DNA from: Dastarcus helophoroides
Taxonomy: Eukaryota; Arthropoda; Insecta; Coleoptera; Bothrideridae
DNA length: 64,000 nt
Reading direction: 5' to 3'
NCBI GenBank assembly: GCA_028583605.1
Contig: CM053337.1
Span: 28,134,162-28,198,161 of the forward strand
Below the pieces are notes generated by a model. It ran no database searches. It worked only from the letters and a program-made list of their open reading frames with translations, and was not told where the DNA came from. Position numbers and translations under genes: made by a program. Below, piece by piece: positions 53,645 through 64,000 of this stretch. Each line of letters starts with the position of its first letter. Positions within the stretch are counted from its first letter, which is position 1.

Positions 53645-54540
53645 CGTCCCATTTTTACAAAATTTCGAGTTTAACCTTAAAATATGTAATAGTTTTCTTA
53701 AATGTGGCTTTAAGGTCGAAAATTTAAGATTAAAATCTAAATCCAGGAAAAATGCTGAAAGACGATCAAATTGGAGTTTCTAAAAAAAATATTTTAGATA
53801 TTTGGTATTTCAAGTTAAAATTTTACCTCTAAAGTGAACATTGAAATAGGTTCTCTGGAAATTTCGATTTCAATTTTAACTGAAGCGATAATTTTAGAAT
53901 GTAAAATGGAACTTTTGAAGTTTTACTCGACGTTGGAGTTTCAGGACAAACTCCAAATTTTGGGAATTATAAAAAATAAAACTTTTCTCAAAATTTGATA
54001 TTTTTACTTTAAATTTAAATCTAAAATTTATAGAAGTTTTAAAATTTTGAGTGTAAAAATTTTAAGTTTTAACTTCAAATTTAAAATAAAACTTCAAACT
54101 TCGAAAGAAACTCAAAATTCCTAAAAAAAAAGAAATTCGAGTTTTGGCAACAAACGTTAAGAAAACCTTGGAAATGGAAATATTTCTAAGCTTAAAAATT
54201 GTGTTTAAATACGAAATTTTTATAACATCTTAATGCTTGACCCCAAAATTTTTACAAAAAATCTGAATTTCGCGACGAAAGTGGAAATTTAGTTAACTTT
54301 TTAAATAAAATTTGCTAATTTTTTGTATTTTATATTTTATTATAAATTTTGATTTTGTTTTTAAATATTATAACTTTCCCCTTTTGGGTATAAAATTTGA
54401 ATTAAAAAAATAAAGACGTCAAATTGGGAACTTTGAGAAAATAGTCGAAATTCCGAAAACAACTCAACTGCTTGAAATTCGAAAAAAAAGTTGAAATTTA
54501 GTTGTAAAATCAGAATTTTTTCTGTTTCCTGCTTCTTTTT
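52600..54540. repeat. AT-rich degenerate repeat, mostly A-rich and mixed
   Basis: GAAATTTGAAATTTAAAATC, AAAACTTCAAACTTCG and similar words. Contains a TA microsatellite at 53613-53639. No gene. Confidence 0.6.
53613..53639. repeat. (TA)n microsatellite
   Basis: About 13 TA units in a row, without interruption. Confidence 0.95.
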
Positions 54541-54572
54541 TTAAATAAAAAAATATGTATTTTCCCTTCTTC

Positions 54573-54831
54573 AAGTGAAGCTTCCATGGAGAACTGGTCT
54601 ACGTTAAAATATTCCTTGGCAAATTTACTTTTTTCCTCTCGTTGCGTACAATTTTGTAAGTGTCCGGTTAAGGTAGAACTTTTGTTTGTATAGAAATACG
54701 TGTCCGCGTGCGCCCAACAGAGATTCTGGTCAACAGAGGTTCACTTATATACAATTCCGAACCATGAAAAACTGGCCGCTTAATAGAGGTGTCCCGTTAA
54801 TTGGAAGTGTCCGTTATGGGAGATTTCACTG
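54573..54831. mobile_element. Pogo-like MITE (left end weak)
   Basis: The right end reads GTGTCCGTTATGGGAGATTT then CACTG followed by TA. Its reverse complement, CAGTGAAATCTCCCATAAC, is the usual style of pogo/Tigger termini, and internal GTGTCCGG and GGTGTCCCGTTAA words support this. The left end, AAGTGAAGCTTCCATGGAG, matches it only loosely, so the element may be partly decayed. Confidence 0.5.
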
Positions 54832-55307
54832 TATTTGATGTTCCTTTTCTAATTAACTTTCTCACCTATCAAAAGCACAATAAGCCACTTTATTTCATTA
54901 AAGTAAATTGTGACAAATAAACCATGTTCCACTTGTAATATATTGCAGTATTTTTTTTCTGTTTTTGCAATCCAATATGGTAAGTTGCAGAAAAAATCTT
55001 ACATTTATTCGAATAAAATTTCTCTGGCAAAAATAAATCAAGAACCCTTATATTTATTTCTGCTGTGATCCTGTTTCATACTGTAATGTGCATCTTTATC
55101 TTCTAATCTCCTTGCGGGGTCTTTCCTCTTGCCCCTTCATCGCTCTGTCCTTTCTATTAAGAAATTTGGCTCCTCTCGTTGTTTTATTTGCTCTCTTCGC
55201 CTCTCTAGAGATTCAGACCTTGCATGTCTGCCTCTCGGCCCTTTTTGTGCCATTCACTGGAAAAATCCTCTTCACGCGTGTGGAGCGACTTGTTTTTCTT
55301 TCGCCTA
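54832..55307. other. Pyrimidine-rich stretch without a recognisable gene
   Basis: At 55085-55307 the plus strand is C/T-rich with ordinary GC content (TTGCGGGGTCTTTCCTCTTG, CTTCACGCGTGTGGAGCG). Read on the minus strand it is an R/K/E-rich open stretch broken by one stop, which may be a transposon ORF fragment. It runs into an assembly gap. Confidence 0.3.
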
Positions 55308-55317
55308 NNNNNNNNNN
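55308..55317. other. Assembly gap (10 N)
   Basis: Ten undetermined bases. Frames that cross it cannot be trusted. Confidence 1.
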
Positions 55318-55389
55318 AAGAATCGTTATTTTTGTAGAAATAAAAACGGGAACAGAACCGGAAAAAAATAACGGTTTATTTCGGTTCGT

Positions 55390-56400
55390 TGAATTTGTAT
55401 ATTCTTAAAATAATTTTTATTTTACCCTAAAATTTGGGATTTTTTTGGAAATTTCCCTTTCAAAGTTTTACACAAATTCATGCAACTTTCATCTCAAAAT
55501 GACGAGTTTATTTTAAAGAACATTTTTTTGAAAGTTCAATTAGAAACTTACAATTTCCACTCTTTCTTAGAAAATGTTGATTTTATTCTCAAAATTTCAA
55601 GCCAAATTGAATTTTATATTATATAACTTGAATATTTTTTTTTTCAAAATTTTCGGCTCTGTTTTGAAATTTGGACCTTTTTCTCGAAATATTTCTTTTC
55701 TTTTAAAATAAAAATTTCATGTTCTGTTGTAAATATGGACTCAAGCACTGGAGTCTTTTTCATTGAAGCCCAGTTTCCTGGCAATTTTATTTGCAAATTC
55801 GAATTTTTCCGAAAATTCCAACTTTTTCTTCAGAACAAAATTTGTTTTTTTCTCAAAGTTGGGTTTTCCCTTTTATAATCTAATACCCCTATTTTTTGAA
55901 GTTATTACTAAAAATTTCTAGTTTTCTTGAATTTTTTTCCTTCAAATTTCAATTTAATTTAAATATGTCAATTTTTTCTCGAAATTTCAAATTTTAATGA
56001 TTTTTTTACGATGCCGATTTTATAAAACTTCCCAAAATTCCTGGATTTGGCTTTGTTTCTCAAAATTTGCGATAAAATCTCGCTATTTCTAATTTTTCCT
56101 AGAAATCGGGAATTTCAGTCAAAATTTCAAGAGAAAAATACAACATTTATATTTCGATTTAAAGCCGGGATCTTGGAATTGAAGTCGAAATTTTGAGGGT
56201 AAATGTGAAACGATGACTTGTTAGAAAATGTCTAATTTAAACTTCCAATTTTTATCTGGTTTTGTTTACGCTATATTTGACTTTTTTTTTAAATTTCGAC
56301 TTTAGCCTCGAAGCTGCGATTTTTTTTTCCAGATTTTTTTGAATTTAGGCAGCTTTAAAATCGAAATTTAGTGAAGTCTTAAATTCGTTTTGTAGAATTC
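55390..56400. repeat. AT-rich degenerate repeat, T-rich polarity
   Basis: Cores TTTCTCGAAATTTCAAATTT and TTTTTTCAAAATTTTCGG. Polarity changes to A-rich near 56400. Confidence 0.75.
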
Positions 56401-57440
56401 ATTCAAAATTTAATAATTGATAATTTGGAAAATTAGATTCTTCAGCAAAATTAAAAAAATTCTGGAACTGGAATTTTGAAAAAATGTCGAAGTTATCACA
56501 AAAACTCGAGAGAAAAAAAAAAGAAATTTCGAAAAAAATTTCAAATTTTGAATGAAGCTATATTTAACTTCGAAAAAAGCCCCAATTCCGATGATAAAAT
56601 GTAAAAATTTTCAAACAAGATTAAAATCCTGAAAAAATTGAAATATTTCAAAAAGTTGTAATTTTGAAAAAAGTGAAAATTTTCGGAAAAAATCGGAATT
56701 ATCAAAAATAATATTAAAACTTCGAGAAATAGTAAAAAGTTTGAGCTAAAGTGGAAATTTTCAAAAAAAAGGTAAAGGTTTTCAAAAAACAAAAAACAAT
56801 GTTTTAACATAATCACATTATAAAAGTCCAAAATTTCGAAAAAAATTGATATTTTGAGAAAATAAACTTTTTTACAAGAAGTCAAAAAAATCACATTCTG
56901 AAAAAGTTCCAGCTTTGAGAAAAAGTCAAAATTTTGATGATAAAAGGACGAAAGTTTCAAAGAAAGTCTAATTTCTGAAAAAGGTTCGAAAATATTAAAA
57001 ATGTTAAAATTTTGAGAAAAATTTAATTTTTCAAAAAACAAAAATTAAAGGAAAATCTAATTTTTCGAACAAAAGTACAGTTTACTACATAAAAGCCGCA
57101 ACCTCGAGAAAAAGCCGAAATTAAAAAAAATCTATTTTCAAAAAAGATCGAAAATTTGAAAAATTTTTAAAAGTTGGACCGAGGTCAAAAATTTTAAAAA
57201 AAAACAAAAGTCAGTTTTCCAACATCATTAAATTTACAGAAAAAAATCAAAATTTTGAAAAAAGTAACAATTTGGAGAAAAGATCGAAATTATGTGTAAA
57301 GATTTTCAAAATATTCAGAATTTGGAAAATAAATCAAAATCCTAAAGAAAAAGTCTTGCGATTAATAAAATAAATTAACATTTGAAAAAAGTGGGAGCTA
57401 AAAAAAGGACACTTGAATTTCAAAGTTTTCAAAATATAAA
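56401..57440. repeat. AT-rich degenerate repeat, A-rich polarity
   Basis: GAAAAAGTCAAAATTTTGATG, AAAAATAATATTAAAACTTCG and similar words. The 166-codon frame on the minus strand here is satellite-derived and F/N/L-rich. The block resembles 1-600 in word order and flips to T-rich near 57450. Confidence 0.75.
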
Positions 57441-60400
57441 GACAAAATGCTTTAAAATAATCGACTTTTTTAAAAATTTGGAATTTTAAAAAAATCACTA
57501 TTTCGTAAAATTTATGATTTTTTTGTGAAAAACTTGTTTTCTTTAAGTTTTAATATTTTTTAAATTTGCTTTTTTTCAAAATTTTGGACCATTTTTTAAA
57601 ATTTTGACTTCAAAAGGTCGGCTCTTAAAAATTTTCGCTTCTCAAAATTTAAACTTTTTGAAAATTTCTATATTTAAAATTTCGATTTTTTAAAAAATTT
57701 TGATATTTTTTCAAAACTTGTCTATTTTTCAATATTTAGTCTTTTTCAAAAATTTGGAATTTTTTAAAAATCTTTCCTTTTTTCAAAGTTTTCACGTTTT
57801 TCAAAATTTGAAAAATCGTCGTTTTCTCGAACTTCAATTTTTTTGAAAACTAGTATACATTCTTGAAAAATTTCACACAATTTTTTAAAAGTTTGGTTTT
57901 TTCATTTTTTTCAAAATTTTTACCATTTTTGACTTTTTTGAAAATGTAAACTTACTAAAATGTCAACATTTCTCAAAATTTTACATTTTTGTGTACATTT
58001 CGGTTCTTTAAAATTACGGTTATTTAAATTACAGTTTATTTTAAAAATAGCTTATTTTTCAAAATTTCGACCATGTGGAAAATTTGGAAATTTAAATTTC
58101 GCTACGTTGTCAAATTTTCCATTTTCAAATTTTAACTTTTTTGATTAAAATTTGCGAATTTTTCGAAGATTTGAAATTTTTTGATCATACTCTTTTCAAA
58201 TTATTTTAAAAACTTTTTAAAAAAAAATCGATTTTTTTTCGAAAATATCTTTTTTTTAATCTTGGAATTTTTTTTTGAAAATTTTCAAAATTTCGAATTT
58301 TTTGAAAATCTGTTTTTTTCAGGTTACGACTTTTTTTTTTAAATTTCGTCTTGTTTCGAGCTTTATTAAAGTATTTTTCACAATTCTGAAATTTCAGAAA
58401 TTTCAACAATTTTTAAAAATTTCAATTCTTTATTTCAAATCTTTGATTTTTTTCAAAATTTTGGCGTTTTCTGGAAGTTTTCACTATTTTTTGATTTTTA
58501 AATTTTTTAAAATTTTGAATTTGTCCCAGAATTCAGATTTATTTTAAATTCTGACTTTATTTCGAAAATTTCAACTTTTTATATGAAAATCTCTATTTTT
58601 GTTAAAAGTTTAAGTTCCAAAAATTTAACTTTATGAAAATATGGATTATTTTAAGTTTGATTTCTTTAAAAGTTGTCAAAAGTGTAAACCTTTAGAAAAC
58701 GTATATTTTTTAAATTTGAACGAAAATTCGGAATTTTTTTAAAATTGCGTTTTTAGGAAAATTTTGAATATTTAGAAAGTTTCTGCTATTTATCAAAACT
58801 TAGACTTTTTTATAAATTTCGATTATTATTCAAAATATCAAAACGTTTTTTAGAGCTTTATTTTATTTTTTTATTATATTCGACTTTCGATTGTTTTGAA
58901 TATTTCAAAACTCGTCTATTTTTCAAAAGTTTCGACTTTATTGGAAATTTCAATATGTTGTCCTTTTTTCTGAAATTATGAACCGTGTATTCTCATTTTT
59001 TATTATTACGAATGTTTTAGAAAATAGCTTTTTTTTTTAAAATCCAATCTTTTAGAAAATTCTGCCTTTATAAGTTGCGATTTTTTCAAAATTTTGACTT
59101 TCGGAGAATGAAAGTTTTTTAGGTCTTGCATTGTTTTAACATTTTTCCTTGGTTTGAGATGTTCGACTATTTTTTAAAACCCCAATTTTTTTAAATTAGT
59201 CTACGACTTAAAAATTAAAAAAAATAAAAGTTTCAAGATTTTAACTTTTTCAAAAATGTGAGTTTAAAAATAAATCGCTATTTGTTCAAATTTTCTATTT
59301 TTTTTCTGACAAAGTTTATTTTTAATTTTAACTTTTTTTTGGAAAATTTTCGCTTTTCAAAAACTTTTTTTTGAAAGTTTCTATTTTTGAAATTTCGATT
59401 TTTTTAAAATCTCAATATTTTTTCAAAACTCATCTATTTTCCAATATATAATCTTTTTCGTAAATTTGGAATTTTTTGAAAATCTTCCCTTTTTTTCAAA
59501 AGTTTCACGTTTTTCAAAATTTGAAAAATTTTCGTTTCTTCGAACTTCAATTTTTTTGAAAATTAATATACGACTCTTCAAAAATTTCCCACTATTATTG
59601 AAGAATTTAGTTTTTTAAATTTTTTCAAAATTTTTACCATTTTTGACTTTCTTGAAAATTTTTCATTTTTAAGTAAATTTCGATTCTTTAAAAGTTCGGT
59701 TCTTTAAATTTCAGCATTTTTAAAACTAGCTTATTTTTAAAAATTTTGACCATTTTGGACGGACCAATTTGGAATTTCAAATTTCGTTACGTCTTCAAAT
59801 TTTTAACTTTAAAATTTTAACTTGTTTGATTAAAAATTTGAAAAATATTGGCTTTTTTTTATTTTCGAGAATTTTTCCAAACTTCTATTTTCTATCATTA
59901 CGAATTCTTTGAAGATTTGAAATTTTTTGAAAATATGGTCTTTTCAAATTATTTTAAAAACTGTTTAAAATAATAGAAATTTTTCGAAAATATCGCCTTT
60001 TTTTTAATTTTCGAATTTCTTTGAAAATTTTGACTTAAATTTCGCCTTTCTTTTCAAAATTTTTCGAATTTTTTGAAGGTCACAACTTTTTTTCAAAATT
60101 TCGTCTTGTTTTGAGTTTTTAAAACATTTTTCATAATTCTAAAATTTGTTCAATTCTTCAGAAATTTCGACAATTTTTGAAAATTTCAATTTTTTATTCA
60201 AATCTTCGATTTTTTCAAAATTCTGGCGTTTTCTGGAAGTTTTCTTATATTTAAATCTTATACAATTATTCTATTTTTTAATTTTTAGATTTTTAAAAAT
60301 TTTGAATTTTTCCCAAAACTTCAATTTTTTCTTTAAATCTTGCCTTGGGAAATTTTGGTGGAACGGTCCTTGGTTATCTTCAAAAATTGAAATACCCCTT

Positions 60401-61570
60401 TTTTGGTTTCAGGGGACAAGATTTGTATTTCAATTTATTGTGAACATTTTTAACTTTTTATGAAAACTTCGACCTTTTTCAAAAGTTTAAATTTCAAAAT
60501 TTTAACTTTTTTTTGAAAGTATGGATTTTTGAAAAGTTCGATTTCTTCGAAAGATTGTCAAAATTTCGAACGTCTATTTTTTCAGAGGTGAACGAAAATT
60601 CGGAATTTTTTTAAAATTTCGTTTTTAGGAAAATTTTGACTTATTTTGAAAGTTTCTCTTTTCCAAAACTTCGACATTTTTAAAAAATTCGATTATTTTT
60701 TAAAATGTCGTCATACTTTTACATTTTTATTTTATTTTTTTATTAAATTCGATTTTCTATCTCGTCTATTTTCCAAAATTTTGTTTTAGGTAAATTTTGA
60801 CCTATTTTGAAAGTTTTTCTTTTTCAAAACTTCCACATTTTTAAAAATTTCGATTATTTTTTAAAATGTCGACATATTTTTAGATTTTTATTTTATTTTT
60901 TTATTAAATTCGATTTTCTATCTCGTCTATTTGCCAAAATTTCGACATTATGGAAAATTTGGAAATTTTGCCTTTTTCTCAAATTTTTGCACTGTGTATT
61001 CTCAATATTTTTTTATTTCGAATAATTTAGAAAATACCTTTTTAAAGAAATTTTATCTTTTTAAGTTGCGACTTTATCAAAATTTTGACTTTGGGAAAAT
61101 TAAGGTTTTTTCAACCTTTCTCCTTGGTTTGCGATTTTCGATTATTTTTCAAAACATCAATTTTTTTAAATTACTCTATGACTTAGGGTTTTTTACTTTT
61201 TTTTGAAAATTTATTTAAATCCCGGCAATTTGTCCTTTTTTTAAGTTTTGATTTATATAATTTTGATTTTCTTTTTCAAATTTTGATTTATTTGTCAAAT
61301 GTCGACTTCATTTTAAAGATTTACATTTATGAACATTTTGACAAAATTTCGTCTTTTCAAAACTTTGGACTTTTTCTCAAAATTTGAAAATTTGAAAGTC
61401 TGGACCTTATTTTGGAGATTTTATCTTTTTATGCAAATTTTGATTCTTTTCTGAAAATTCGAATTTTTAATTTTTTGATTTTCTATCAAAATTTTACCTT
61501 CTCTTTTCCAATTTTTGAAAATTTTCACGTTATTTCGAAAGTTAAGCTATTTTCCAAAATTTCGACTGTT
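57441..61570. repeat. AT-rich degenerate repeat, T-rich polarity, with internal duplications
   Basis: GGCGTTTTCTGGAAGTTTTC occurs at 58463 and 60225 with matching flanks (TTTCGTCTTGTTT, CAGAAATTTC-ACAATTTTT), so 58206-58800 and 60000-60650 are copies offset by 1762 bases. A foldback F1 remnant lies in the second copy only. TATTTTGAAAGTTT and GATTTTCTATCTCGTCTATT recur 161 bases apart at 60642/60803 and 60751/60912, a local tandem duplication. No gene. Confidence 0.85.
60352..60446. repeat. Foldback element family F1, copy d (collapsed)
   Basis: TTTTGGTGGAACGGTCCTTG then GTTATCTTCAAAAATTGAAA forms the left arm. The right arm is CAGGGGACAAGATTTGTATTTC. The centre with the hammerhead-like core is missing. 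The sister duplication copy near 58540 lacks this insertion. Confidence 0.75.
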
Positions 61571-62004
61571 TTCTTAAGGAAGTTGATACCAACGATGTTA
61601 TGTCAAATGGAACGTCCTGTATATTTTCCTAATCATATAGTATTCTAGAATCTTAAAATGAAGGAAGGGCTTGAACTAATAAAGCCGATATTACTTCCGC
61701 TATAACCGGAAATGCCATTTGCGAATATTTTAGTTCAATTGCCCAAAACGCATTGATATTTTACCACATTTTTAAAATTATTTAACGCACATTTCTATTT
61801 CAAAACTAGATTTTTAGCGAAAACTGAAACTTGCGAAAATTGCAATCACATAATATGTGACACATATAATTTCAAGAAAACTGTATTTGTAGGGACTATT
61901 TTTTCTGGAAAAATTATCCAAGATTCAATAAATTATTCACAATTAAAAAAAAGTTGATGTTTCGATGTTTTTTTTTCAATAATTTTATTGACATGTTCTT
62001 GCAG
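61571..62004. other. Intron sequence upstream of a spatacsin exon
   Basis: Non-repetitive AT-rich DNA that ends with a pyrimidine-rich tract and CTTGCAG at 62004, the splice acceptor of the next exon. No other coding exon was found upstream in the window. Confidence 0.6.
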
Positions 62005-62300
62005 CACCATATAGTTATTCAGCCGCATCAGCTCCCACGTTTGACCCTTTCGATTCTCCCCTACAGGACACCCTCGTAATACTTCAAACATTGATGGATA
62101 AACTGACCAATGGGCAGGAACTGGCCAATAATATTTACATGAGGTATCGAATTAGCGTCAACATTGAAATTTCTTATTCCATCATCGCTTTAAGCGGTGA
62201 TTACATGAAACTACTCAGGAGCTCCTTGGACGACGACTGCATCAACAAACTAGAAGTCGTCCACGACTTCATGGCGATCTATAAATGGACCAAGGACCAG
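62005..62300 (+). CDS. SPG11: Spatacsin (SPG11 family), penultimate exon in this window
   Basis: Spatacsin is a large scaffold protein that acts with spastizin and AP-5 in lysosome reformation and endosomal sorting (knowledge of the family). The exon begins after CTTGCAG with two bases completing a codon, then PYSYSAASAPTFDPFD, LQDTLVILQTLMDKL, QELANNIYMRYRISVNIEIS and VVHDFMAIYKWTKDQ. It corresponds to the start of the conserved C-terminal region (Spatacsin_C). It ends in CAG directly before GTTCGAAC at 62301. Reading through gives a stop at 62316, which supports splicing. The upstream gene portion lies outside or in unseen exons. Phase at the start is 1, at the end 0. Confidence 0.9.
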
Positions 62301-62350
62301 GTTCGAACGACCCTTTAAATCAACCACCATCTAATCCGCAATTATTCCAG
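62301..62350 (+). other. 50-bp intron of spatacsin
   Basis: GTTCGAACG to AATTATTCCAG. The donor is weak (CAG/GTTCGA), the acceptor good. The intron removes an in-frame stop and leaves the frame in phase 0. Its length is near the minimum for insect introns, in contrast to the very long flanking introns. Confidence 0.8.
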
Positions 62351-63082
62351 ATTTCTGACTTCATCCGGGAAGAACTGGTGAGCGCCGGCTGCTATTACAT
62401 CAGATCCAAAAACGAACACTTCATTATGTGGGACCTGAACATGGACCAGGACTTCCACATGATCCTCCAGCTCATGCACGACGGCTGCTCTCTTCTAGGA
62501 CACAAGCTCTTCGCGTACGCCATCGCGTTGCTAGAGGCGCAGACGGTCGAAGGCGCGGACATCAAAATAAGCGACACGGCGTTAATTGTGGAACTGCTGA
62601 TTCGTGCTCACGATTGCTTCACCGCTGATTGCAACATGGAGGGCATTTCGATTCTCCTGAAGAAATGTCAAAGCTTGACGTCGCATCTGATGTCTTTACG
62701 CAGCTGGAAGCTGATCGTCAGACTGCTGACTGGTGTGGCGCGATACACGGAGATGACGTACATATTCCACATCCTGCGGGAAAACGACCAGTTTGAATTC
62801 ATGCTTTGTAAGGGTTCGAAGAAGGATAATGCGCTGAAGGTGGCGCTTTTGGACTATTTGAAGAAGTTTTGTCCGGATAATCACGATTTGTATCAGATGG
62901 TGGCCTTGCATTTTGCGTTGTTTTCGGAGGTGGCTTTTCTGTGGGAGCGAGAAGCTCAAAACCTAATCATAAATTTAATCGCCATCTCCAAATTGGAGAT
63001 GCAAAATAACAAGATTAATGTTGAATCTCAGAGATTTATTTCGCTTAGTAATTCAGATGGGACTAAGTTTATTCTCAATAAG
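62351..63082 (+). CDS. SPG11: Spatacsin C-terminal core exon
   Basis: 244 codons, open throughout, from the acceptor at 62350 to AATAAG followed by GTAAGATTT (donor, 63083). Landmark residues of the family are kept: ELLIRAHDCFTADCNMEG, LIVRLLTGVARYTEMTYIF, ALKVALLDYLKKFCPDN, and LYQMVALHFALFSEV. The N-terminal part holds FIREELVSAGCYY and LLGHKLFAYAIALLEAQ. The product is cytoplasmic or lysosome-associated in the family and entirely alpha-helical. The last about 45 residues (RFISLSNSDGTKFILNK) continue into an exon beyond this window. GC content and codon use are far from the AT-rich surroundings. An alternative ATG at 62285 in the same frame would skip the small intron; that is less likely. 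Confidence in the family is high. Confidence 0.93.
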
Positions 63083-63369
63083 GTAAGATTTTTATTTTAT
63101 TTATTTTGCTGTTGTCATTTTAAAGAGATAAAACTCATATATTACGTCAGCTGGTAGAAACGGTATTATGCCTTATTGCCAAATTGTATACATGTATCCG
63201 GGGCCGCGCGGTAAATTTTTTCAGTATGATGAAACTCTTAAAGATGTCGCCCCATAAAAGTTTTTTCTTTTAAACAGAAAAACAAAACAACCTTCGATTA
63301 TGAGTTAAATGATCGATGAAAAAATAAGAGTTGGTATGCTTGAAGCAAAACTGTCAACACCTATGTGGC
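63083..63369 (+). other. Spatacsin intron, 5' part
   Basis: Follows the donor GTAAGA. Ordinary AT-rich sequence without features before repeat DNA sets in. Confidence 0.6.
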
Positions 63370-64000
63370 AATTACTTCAAAATGTCGATTAAAATATTCA
63401 ATTTTTTTTAATATTATGTCGAAATTATGACCTTGGAGCAATTTCAAATTTGACCTTTTTCCTCAAATTCTGTCTTTGTATTACTAGCATCGCTTGTGGT
63501 CGAAATTGTACCAAAACTAAATATATGTTTGTATTCAGTTCTCAATTCTTGCTTTAACCATATAAGGAAAGGAATGGGAAAATAAAAAAATTTACTCTTT
63601 TTGAAAATGTATGATTTTTTATCGATAATTTTGAAATGTTTAAAAATTTTTACTTTTTTTTGAAAATTTCAACTCTTAGAATTTCGATCTTTCCTCGAAA
63701 TATCGACTTTTTTGAATATTATGAATTTTTATTGTTAATAATTATGAACTTGTGACTTTTTTAAAATTTCAGCTTAAGAAAAAACAGAATCTTTGGTAAT
63801 TTTTTTCAATATTTCGTCTTTTTCTTCAAATTTTTATGTTGTTAAAAATCTTTACTTTGAAATTCTGCTTTTTTTTTACAAATCTCGATATTTTAAAAAT
63901 GTCGGTTTTGAAAATGTCGATTCTGGAATTTCTGGCCTTTTGAAAGTTTTGACCTTTTTAAATTCTACTAGTTTTTTTGAAAATTTTGCCTTTTGGGAAC
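63370..64000. repeat. AT-rich degenerate repeat, T-rich polarity, in a spatacsin intron
   Basis: TTTTTTTGAAAATTTCAACTC, TTCCTCGAAATATCGACTTT and similar words. It shows that the repeat occupies introns of an expressed gene. The block continues beyond the window. Confidence 0.75.

Noticed and set aside
55088..55408. 106-codon plus frame
   Set aside because: Crosses the 10-N gap, has a pyrimidine-rich biased translation, and no domain.
56541..57041. 166-codon open frame on the minus strand
   Set aside because: F/N/L/S-rich translation of the A-rich degenerate repeat; no start context, no domain. Long frames are expected there because TTT/TTC words lack stops.
58206..60463. Several 67-105-codon frames (F/L/K/N-rich)
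   Set aside because: Repeat-derived. The similar frames near 58275 and 60146 reflect the 1.76-kb duplication, not a gene family.
62285..62350. ATG at 62285 as the true start of the last protein
   Set aside because: The upstream exon in another frame encodes spatacsin residues and joins by a GT-AG intron in phase 0; the intervening 22 residues (SNDPLNQPPSNPQ and so on) are intron translation.
62395..62959. Minus-strand and third-frame open frames across the spatacsin exon
   Set aside because: Shadows of the conserved spatacsin frame, which alone shows family motifs and splice borders.
1..64000. tRNA and rRNA genes
   Set aside because: Looked for A-box/B-box and conserved rRNA words on both strands by eye; none convincing. 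A covariance-model scan would be decisive.

Overview
The window is eukaryotic and almost certainly from an insect nuclear genome. Evidence: two spliced exons of a metazoan gene (spatacsin, SPG11 family) with GT/AG borders, plus an insect-style set of transposons (mariner, Tc1, gypsy, and Jockey-, R1-, LOA- and RTE-like LINEs, hAT remnants and MITEs). No prokaryotic operons, rRNA, tRNA or CRISPR arrays were seen. Species and order cannot be fixed from sequence alone.

Roughly half of the window is a very AT-rich, highly degenerate repeat built on a core like TTTTCAAAATTTCGACTTTT. It lies in long blocks (1-2185, 6130-6715, 16960-21420, 25460-29040 with interruptions, 40500-40870, 44700-47480, 48975-50950, 52600-54540, 55390-61570, 63370-64000). 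Each block keeps one strand polarity, A-rich or T-rich, over hundreds to thousands of bases and switches sharply at a few points. The 17.4-21.3 kb block has nested higher-order periods of about 0.9 and 3.4 kb, and 58.2-61.2 kb contains a duplication offset by about 1.76 kb. Most apparent ORFs there encode F/K/N-rich nonsense and are not annotated.

Left third (2.2-25.2 kb): a LINE RNase H remnant, a dead Tc1 element, two solo LTRs with ATAT target duplications, a LINE split by a 2.16-kb insertion, foldback elements, an RTE tail and a MITE with inverted termini. A CpG-rich promoter and first exon of an unidentified gene (minus strand, 15.39-15.80 kb) follows. Then come the large satellite block, a decayed gypsy element with a nested pogo-like MITE, and a second Tc1 remnant.

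Middle (25.6-44.7 kb): a complete-length but inactive mariner, a LINE tail, an R1-like LINE, a hAT scrap, a possible host exon, a Jockey-like gag/endonuclease facing a LINE RNase H fragment, a 637-bp palindromic foldback with a 10-bp target duplication, a 55-bp minisatellite, and a nearly complete but decayed LOA-like LINE.

Right third (44.7-64 kb): mostly AT-rich repeat, a second copy of the split LINE family, an assembly gap of 10 Ns, and finally the C-terminal part of spatacsin. That gene is the only confidently functional protein-coding gene here. Its exons sit in, and are flanked by, the degenerate repeat, so the repeat and transposons probably form introns of spatacsin and/or intergenic DNA. 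The protein-coding transposons are all broken by stops, frameshifts or lost catalytic residues; none looks able to move by itself.
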